Of a DNA stretch of 10,597 bases, positions 7,484-10,597 are shown one piece after another. Within the stretch, counting starts at the first letter, position 1. The number at the start of each line of letters is the position of its first letter. The translations under genes and the position numbers were made by a program. The notes below the pieces were generated by a model. That model did not search any database and was not told the DNA's origin. It saw nothing but the letters and a program-made list of their open reading frames with translations. The stretch lies in contig JAUIKP010000068.1 in NCBI GenBank assembly GCA_030430725.1, positions 1 through 10,597 of the forward strand, in the 5' to 3' direction. Origin of the DNA: Nitrospiria bacterium. GTDB taxonomy: Bacteria; Nitrospirota; Nitrospiria; Nitrospirales; UBA8639.

Positions 7484-7489
7484 AGGCAA

Positions 7490-7495
7490 ATCATA
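7490..7495 (-). promoter_or_regulatory. Possible -10 box just before nnr
   Basis: On the - strand TATGAT (5 of 6 to consensus) ends six bases before the ATG of nnr, so a transcript from it would start at or next to the start codon and be leaderless. The -35 is weak (TTAACC with a 19-bp spacer). The 160-bp gap between this and pdxJ otherwise shows only a 6-bp GCATGA/TCATGC inverted repeat (7522-7527, 7539-7544) and no terminator, so nnr may also be read from the pdxJ transcript. Confidence 0.25.
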
Positions 7496-7656
7496 GGAAC
7501 AAGGAGAAATGGTTGGTTAAAGCATGAGCAACAGCAAGTCATGCGTAGACGAGTTAGGACGATATTCGGGTTCTATATGGTTTTTGAATTGACTCGTGGA
7601 TGTCTTTGGATCATTCACCTTTCACACCGATGAGATCCTGTTTCTTCTCGTAAACG

Positions 7657-8370
7657 TCATCCCAGGAGATGTTTCATGTCACGGACCGCTCGTTCAAGTC
7701 CGACGAACATGGCATGAGCGATAATGCTATGACCGATATTGAACTCTTCAATTTCAGAAATCCCAGTCAGCCGCCTAATATTCCGGTAATTCAGCCCATG
7801 TCCCGCATTCACATGCAATCCTAATTTCGACGCAAGCTTGGCCGTTTGCACCAATGCGTCAAACTCAACATCTTCTTCCTGCTGACGCCGGGTATTCGCG
7901 TACCGACCGGTATGGATTTCTATGCAGTCTGCTTGGACTTTGTGGGCGGCGCGAAGTTGATTGACATCAGGATCAATGAACAGACTGACGGGAATGCCGC
8001 CTTCATGGAGCAAGTGCACCATAGCTTGGATACGGTCACGATGTTCGATCACGTCCAACCCACCCTCTGTCGTGAGTTCCTGGCGCCGCTCAGGCACGAG
8101 GGTGACCAGGTCGGGTTTAATGTTCAAGGCTATTTTGGCCACAGCATCGTCAGCGGCCATTTCCAAGTTGAGATGTGTCTGCACGGTTTCACGCAAAATA
8201 GTCAGGTCCCGATCCTGAATATGCCGCCGGTCCTCACGGAGGTGCACCACAATGCCATCGGCACCGGCCAGGTGAGCCAACGAAGCCGCGACAATGGGGT
8301 CTGGTTCATGTCCTCCGCGAGCTTGGCGAAGCGTAGCCACATGGTCGATATTCACGCCAAGTCGTGCCAT
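7657..8370 (-). CDS. pdxJ: Pyridoxine 5'-phosphate synthase PdxJ
   Basis: PdxJ makes pyridoxine 5'-phosphate from 1-deoxyxylulose 5-phosphate and 3-amino-1-hydroxyacetone phosphate, the ring-closing step of the DXP-dependent vitamin B6 route. The 237-residue protein begins with the family's [17 protein letters not shown]. Residues corresponding to the E. coli active-site His45, Glu72 and His193 are present at H43 (HLREDRRHI), E70 (LNLEMA) and H191 (NAGHGLNY). [27 protein letters not shown] and [13 protein letters not shown] are also intact. The ATG at 8370 is chosen because AAGGA lies five bases before it and the protein then has normal length. An upstream in-frame TTG at 8445 would fall inside the candidate promoter. 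It heads the leftward cluster with nnr and tsaE. In many bacteria acpS follows pdxJ; here it does not. Confidence 0.98.
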   Translation of the reverse strand: MARLGVNIDHVATLRQARGGHEPDPIVAASLAHLAGADGIVVHLREDRRHIQDRDLTILRETVQTHLNLEMAADDAVAKIALNIKPDLVTLVPERRQELTTEGGLDVIEHRDRIQAMVHLLHEGGIPVSLFIDPDVNQLRAAHKVQADCIEIHTGRYANTRRQQEEDVEFDALVQTAKLASKLGLHVNAGHGLNYRNIRRLTGISEIEEFNIGHSIIAHAMFVGLERAVRDMKHLLG

Positions 8371-8415
8371 GGAAGTCCTTGAAGGTCCGGGTGAGTAATG
8401 AATCAACGAGATCTC

Positions 8416-8445
8416 ATTATTGCAAAAGGGAAAATCTTCCTGCAA
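8416..8445 (-). promoter_or_regulatory. Candidate sigma70 promoter of pdxJ
   Basis: On the - strand TTGCAG (8445-8440) is separated by 18 bp from AATAAT (8421-8416), which matches 5 of 6 of the -10 consensus and is preceded by TGC, an extended -10 feature. Transcription would start near 8409, with a leader of about 39 nt carrying the pdxJ Shine-Dalgarno. Both hexamers lie in the arms of a perfect inverted repeat. Confidence 0.5.
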
Positions 8446-8448
8446 TAA
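8417..8448. repeat. Perfect 8-bp inverted repeat on the pdxJ promoter
   Basis: TTATTGCA (8417-8424) and TGCAATAA (8441-8448) are exact inverted copies with 16 bp between them, so the half-sites start 24 bp apart. They overlap the -10 and -35 of the candidate pdxJ promoter. This could be an operator for a dimeric regulator, or chance symmetry between two promoter hexamers. Confidence 0.45.
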
Positions 8449-8513
8449 AGGAATTTTCAGTTCCGGGGGGAGTGATTCGGGAAAAATTGCCTGAAAAATC
8501 CCCTACTACGAAA

Positions 8514-8542
8514 TTGACTGGTCGCGTTACCTCATCTAGAAT
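8514..8542 (+). promoter_or_regulatory. Sigma70-type promoter for the aminotransferase-hom unit
   Basis: TTGACT (8514-8519, 5 of 6) and TAGAAT (8537-8542, 5 of 6) are separated by the optimal 17 bp. Transcription would start near 8549 and leave a leader of about 74 nt before the aminotransferase ATG. This is the best-matching promoter in the window. It points away from the pdxJ promoter, in the same divergent intergenic region. Confidence 0.65.
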
Positions 8543-8622
8543 TAAAACTCTATTAAATCGTACGATTATCTATCCATTTCCTTCCCAAACCATCAAGGAC
8601 GATTCGTCATTTTACACACACA

Positions 8623-9807
8623 ATGGAACCTTTTTACCGAATTCAACGTTTGCCAGGATATGTCTTCTCTCAGGTTCAAGAGTTAAAACTCCAAGCCCGG
8701 AAGCGGGGAGAAGATATCATTGATTTAGGCATGGGCAATCCTGACCAGCCCACACCCCGTCATATCGTAGATAAATTGATTGAAACCGCGCGACTCGGGC
8801 GCAATCATCGCTATTCGGCTTCACGTGGGATTACGAAATTGCGTCATGCCATTTGCGATTGGTATCAACGAAATTACGAGGTTAGTCTCGATCCGGAGAC
8901 CGAAGCCATTGTGACTCTGGGTGTGAAAGAAGGGTTGGCCCATTTGGCCCTGGCAATGGTGGGCCCGGGTGACGTGGTGCTGGCACCGACCCCGACGTAT
9001 CCGATTCATATGTACAGTGTGATCATCGCGGGTGGCGAAATCCGCGGGGTTGAACTAGGGCCGGATTCGGATTTTTTCGAAAATCTGAAAAAGGCCTTCA
9101 AGCAGACACAACCGGCTCCTCGGGCCTTGATCATCAGTTTTCCTCATAATCCAACCACTCGCGTGGTTGATTTGGAGTTTTTTAAAAAGGTTGTGGAGTT
9201 TGCCCTGGAACACCAGGTCTGGGTCATTCATGATCTGGCCTACGCCGATATCGTGTTCGATGGTTACAAAGCTCCCAGTCTTCTTCAAATTCCTGAAGCC
9301 AAACACATTGGCGTTGAATTTTACTCCCTTTCGAAAAGTTATAACATGCCGGGATGGCGGGTAGGATTTTGTGTCGGGAATCGTGAAGTCATTGGTGCGT
9401 TGACGAAGATCAAAAGTTACCTGGATTATGGCATGTTCCAGCCTATCCAAATTGCCAGTATTATAGCCCTGAACGGTCCGCAGGATTGCGTGAAAGAAAT
9501 TACAGGACGGTATGAGCGAAGGCGCAATGCTCTGGTCCGCGGACTCAATCGAATTGGTTGGTCGATCGATTATCCCCGCGCCACCATGTTTGCCTGGGCA
9601 AAAATTCCACAACCCTATCTTGGAATGGGATCGTTGGAATTTTCCAAGTTGTTGTTACGAGATGCCAAAGTTGCGGTTTCACCGGGAATAGGGTTCGGCG
9701 AAGGTGGCGATGACTATGTTCGCTTTGCATTGGTCGAAAATGAGCACCGGATTTTCCAGGCTGTTCGAGGAATTCGTCAGGCCTTAAAACTGGATGGAGA
9801 CGCATAA
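8623..9807 (+). CDS. alaC: PLP-dependent class I/II aminotransferase, AlaC type
   Basis: A fold-type I aminotransferase that closely follows E. coli AlaC, the alanine-pyruvate transaminase, in motifs: [54 protein letters not shown] and [12 protein letters not shown]. The expected cofactor and substrate residues are in place: N176, D204 and Y207, the PLP Schiff-base lysine K238, and the carboxylate-binding R367 near the end. Length is 394 against 412 in E. coli. The start matches the family N-terminus, but no Shine-Dalgarno is seen close to the ATG (AAGGA at 8595 is 23 bp away). The TAA stop overlaps the ATG of hom by one base, so both are translated together. Close relatives are also annotated as aspartate or LL-diaminopimelate aminotransferase, and the hom neighbour makes an aspartate-family role possible. 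The fold is certain, the substrate is inferred. Confidence 0.9.
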   Translation: MEPFYRIQRLPGYVFSQVQELKLQARKRGEDIIDLGMGNPDQPTPRHIVDKLIETARLGRNHRYSASRGITKLRHAICDWYQRNYEVSLDPETEAIVTLGVKEGLAHLALAMVGPGDVVLAPTPTYPIHMYSVIIAGGEIRGVELGPDSDFFENLKKAFKQTQPAPRALIISFPHNPTTRVVDLEFFKKVVEFALEHQVWVIHDLAYADIVFDGYKAPSLLQIPEAKHIGVEFYSLSKSYNMPGWRVGFCVGNREVIGALTKIKSYLDYGMFQPIQIASIIALNGPQDCVKEITGRYERRRNALVRGLNRIGWSIDYPRATMFAWAKIPQPYLGMGSLEFSKLLLRDAKVAVSPGIGFGEGGDDYVRFALVENEHRIFQAVRGIRQALKLDGDA

Positions 9808-10597
9808 TGCAAAAGACAATCCAGGTTGGGCTGATCGGGTTTGGTACGGTGGGAACAGGAGTCGTTAAGATTCTTCAGGAAAATAGCAGCCTCATCACAA
9901 AACGTGTTGGAGTTCCGGTGTCACTTGTGCGAATTGCGGATTTGGATGTGAAAACACCTCGCGGGATTTCGGTCCCTCAAGGGATACTCACGACGGATGT
10001 CAGGGATATTCTGGATGATCCGGCTATTGATATTGTGGTGGAATTAATTGGCGGGCATGAACCGGCTAAACGGTTTATTCTTCAAGCGCTTGAACGAAAA
10101 AAGTGTGTGGTCACGGCGAATAAGGCGTTGCTGGCCGATCATGGAGAAGAGATCTTTGAGGCGGCATTTAAGGCAGGCGTTGATCTCGGATTTGAAGCGA
10201 GTGTCGGGGGAGGCATACCCATCATTCGATCACTCACTGAAGGCTTAGCTGCAAACCGGATCTTGTCGATTACGGGGATCATGAATGGTACGTCAAATTA
10301 TATTCTGACCCGGATGACCAATGAGCACCGTGATTTTGACGAAATATTACAGGAGGCGAAACAGGAAGGTTATGCTGAAGCCGATCCATCGCTGGATGTG
10401 AATGGGGTGGATGCCGCTCACAAACTGGCTATCATGGTTAACCTTGCCTATGGGACCCCCGTGCCCATGGGAGCCATCTGTACTGAGGGAATTTCCCACA
10501 TTTCGACGGTGGATATCGAGTTTGCCCGTGAACTCGGGTTTACCATTAAATTGCTGGGAATCGCGAAACTTCAAGAGCATGCCATTGAGGCACGAGT
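9807..10597 (+). CDS. hom: Homoserine dehydrogenase, N-terminal part (3' end outside window)
   Basis: Homoserine dehydrogenase reduces aspartate semialdehyde to homoserine with NAD(P)H, the branch point to threonine and methionine. The 263 visible codons cover the nucleotide-binding and catalytic domains: the Rossmann motif GFGTVGTGV from residue 11, ANKALLA with N105-K106, GGGIPIIRSL, GIMNGTSNYIL, and the catalytic stretch EADPSLDVNGVDAAHK. Using yeast enzyme numbering, E208, D219 and K223 correspond to E191, D202 and K206, so the active site is complete. There is no aspartokinase domain in front, so it is a stand-alone (monofunctional) form. A C-terminal ACT regulatory domain is usual in this class but would lie outside the window. 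The ATG is at 9807, sharing its A with the TAA stop of the aminotransferase, so expression depends on that upstream gene. Confidence 0.97.
   Translation, partial: MQKTIQVGLIGFGTVGTGVVKILQENSSLITKRVGVPVSLVRIADLDVKTPRGISVPQGILTTDVRDILDDPAIDIVVELIGGHEPAKRFILQALERKKCVVTANKALLADHGEEIFEAAFKAGVDLGFEASVGGGIPIIRSLTEGLAANRILSITGIMNGTSNYILTRMTNEHRDFDEILQEAKQEGYAEADPSLDVNGVDAAHKLAIMVNLAYGTPVPMGAICTEGISHISTVDIEFARELGFTIKLLGIAKLQEHAIEAR

Noticed and set aside
7484..7489. TTG start two codons before the nnr ATG
   Set aside because: It has no better ribosome site than the ATG and adds only two residues; ATG is the simpler choice.
7846..8382. Open frame of 178 codons (+) antisense to pdxJ
   Set aside because: The opposite strand encodes an intact, fully conserved PdxJ; this frame is a shadow of its codon pattern.
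8371..8445. Upstream TTG start for pdxJ giving 25 extra residues
   Set aside because: The extension is not part of the family, the TTG lies in the candidate -35 box, and the ATG at 8370 has a good Shine-Dalgarno.
9055..9612. Open frame of 185 codons (-) antisense to the aminotransferase
   Set aside because: It lies wholly within the conserved aminotransferase and has no domain or ribosome site of its own.

Overview
The window looks like chromosomal housekeeping sequence from a bacterium of moderate G+C content. The most plausible source is the phylum Nitrospirota, perhaps a Nitrospira-like nitrite oxidiser. That rests on the flavour of the proteins, the gene neighbourhood (tsaE, nnr and pdxJ near an AlaC-type aminotransferase joined to hom), and a 5' TGTTGAA... 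repeat of a kind I recall from Nitrospira genomes. I could not run a search, so the assignment is tentative. No phage, plasmid, CRISPR, toxin-antitoxin or defence genes are visible, and no RNA genes were recognised.

Layout, left to right. The window opens inside the C-terminal half of an M16-family zinc peptidase (+). A long imperfect inverted repeat straddles the end of that gene, and a candidate promoter lies in its loop. Two small secreted proteins of unknown function follow on the + strand, each with a clear signal peptide and a strong Shine-Dalgarno site; they look like distant relatives of each other. They converge on mutS (-), and the two transcription units share a bidirectional hairpin terminator. 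Upstream of mutS is a gene-free stretch of about 450 bp. Most of it is a repeat element of about 270 bp with terminal inverted repeats and internal palindromes, resembling a MITE or another non-coding palindromic repeat. The remaining part, next to tsaE, shows nothing recognisable.

Next comes a minus-strand cluster, read pdxJ, then nnr, then tsaE. It covers pyridoxine phosphate synthesis, repair of damaged NAD(P)H hydrates, and the ATPase of the tRNA t6A pathway. nnr and tsaE are 6 bp apart with the Shine-Dalgarno overlapping the stop codon, so they are very probably co-translated. A divergent intergenic region carries good promoter candidates in both directions. The rightward one serves a PLP-dependent aminotransferase of the AlaC type, whose stop codon overlaps the start of homoserine dehydrogenase (hom), which runs off the right edge. 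This unit belongs to aspartate-family amino-acid metabolism. The pdxJ product leads to PLP, the cofactor of the divergently transcribed aminotransferase; that is a biochemical link, not proof of co-regulation.

No obviously novel multi-gene system is present. The items most worth checking are the repeat upstream of mutS, the pair of secreted proteins, the inverted repeat at the end of the peptidase gene, and a perfect 8-bp dyad placed on the pdxJ promoter.
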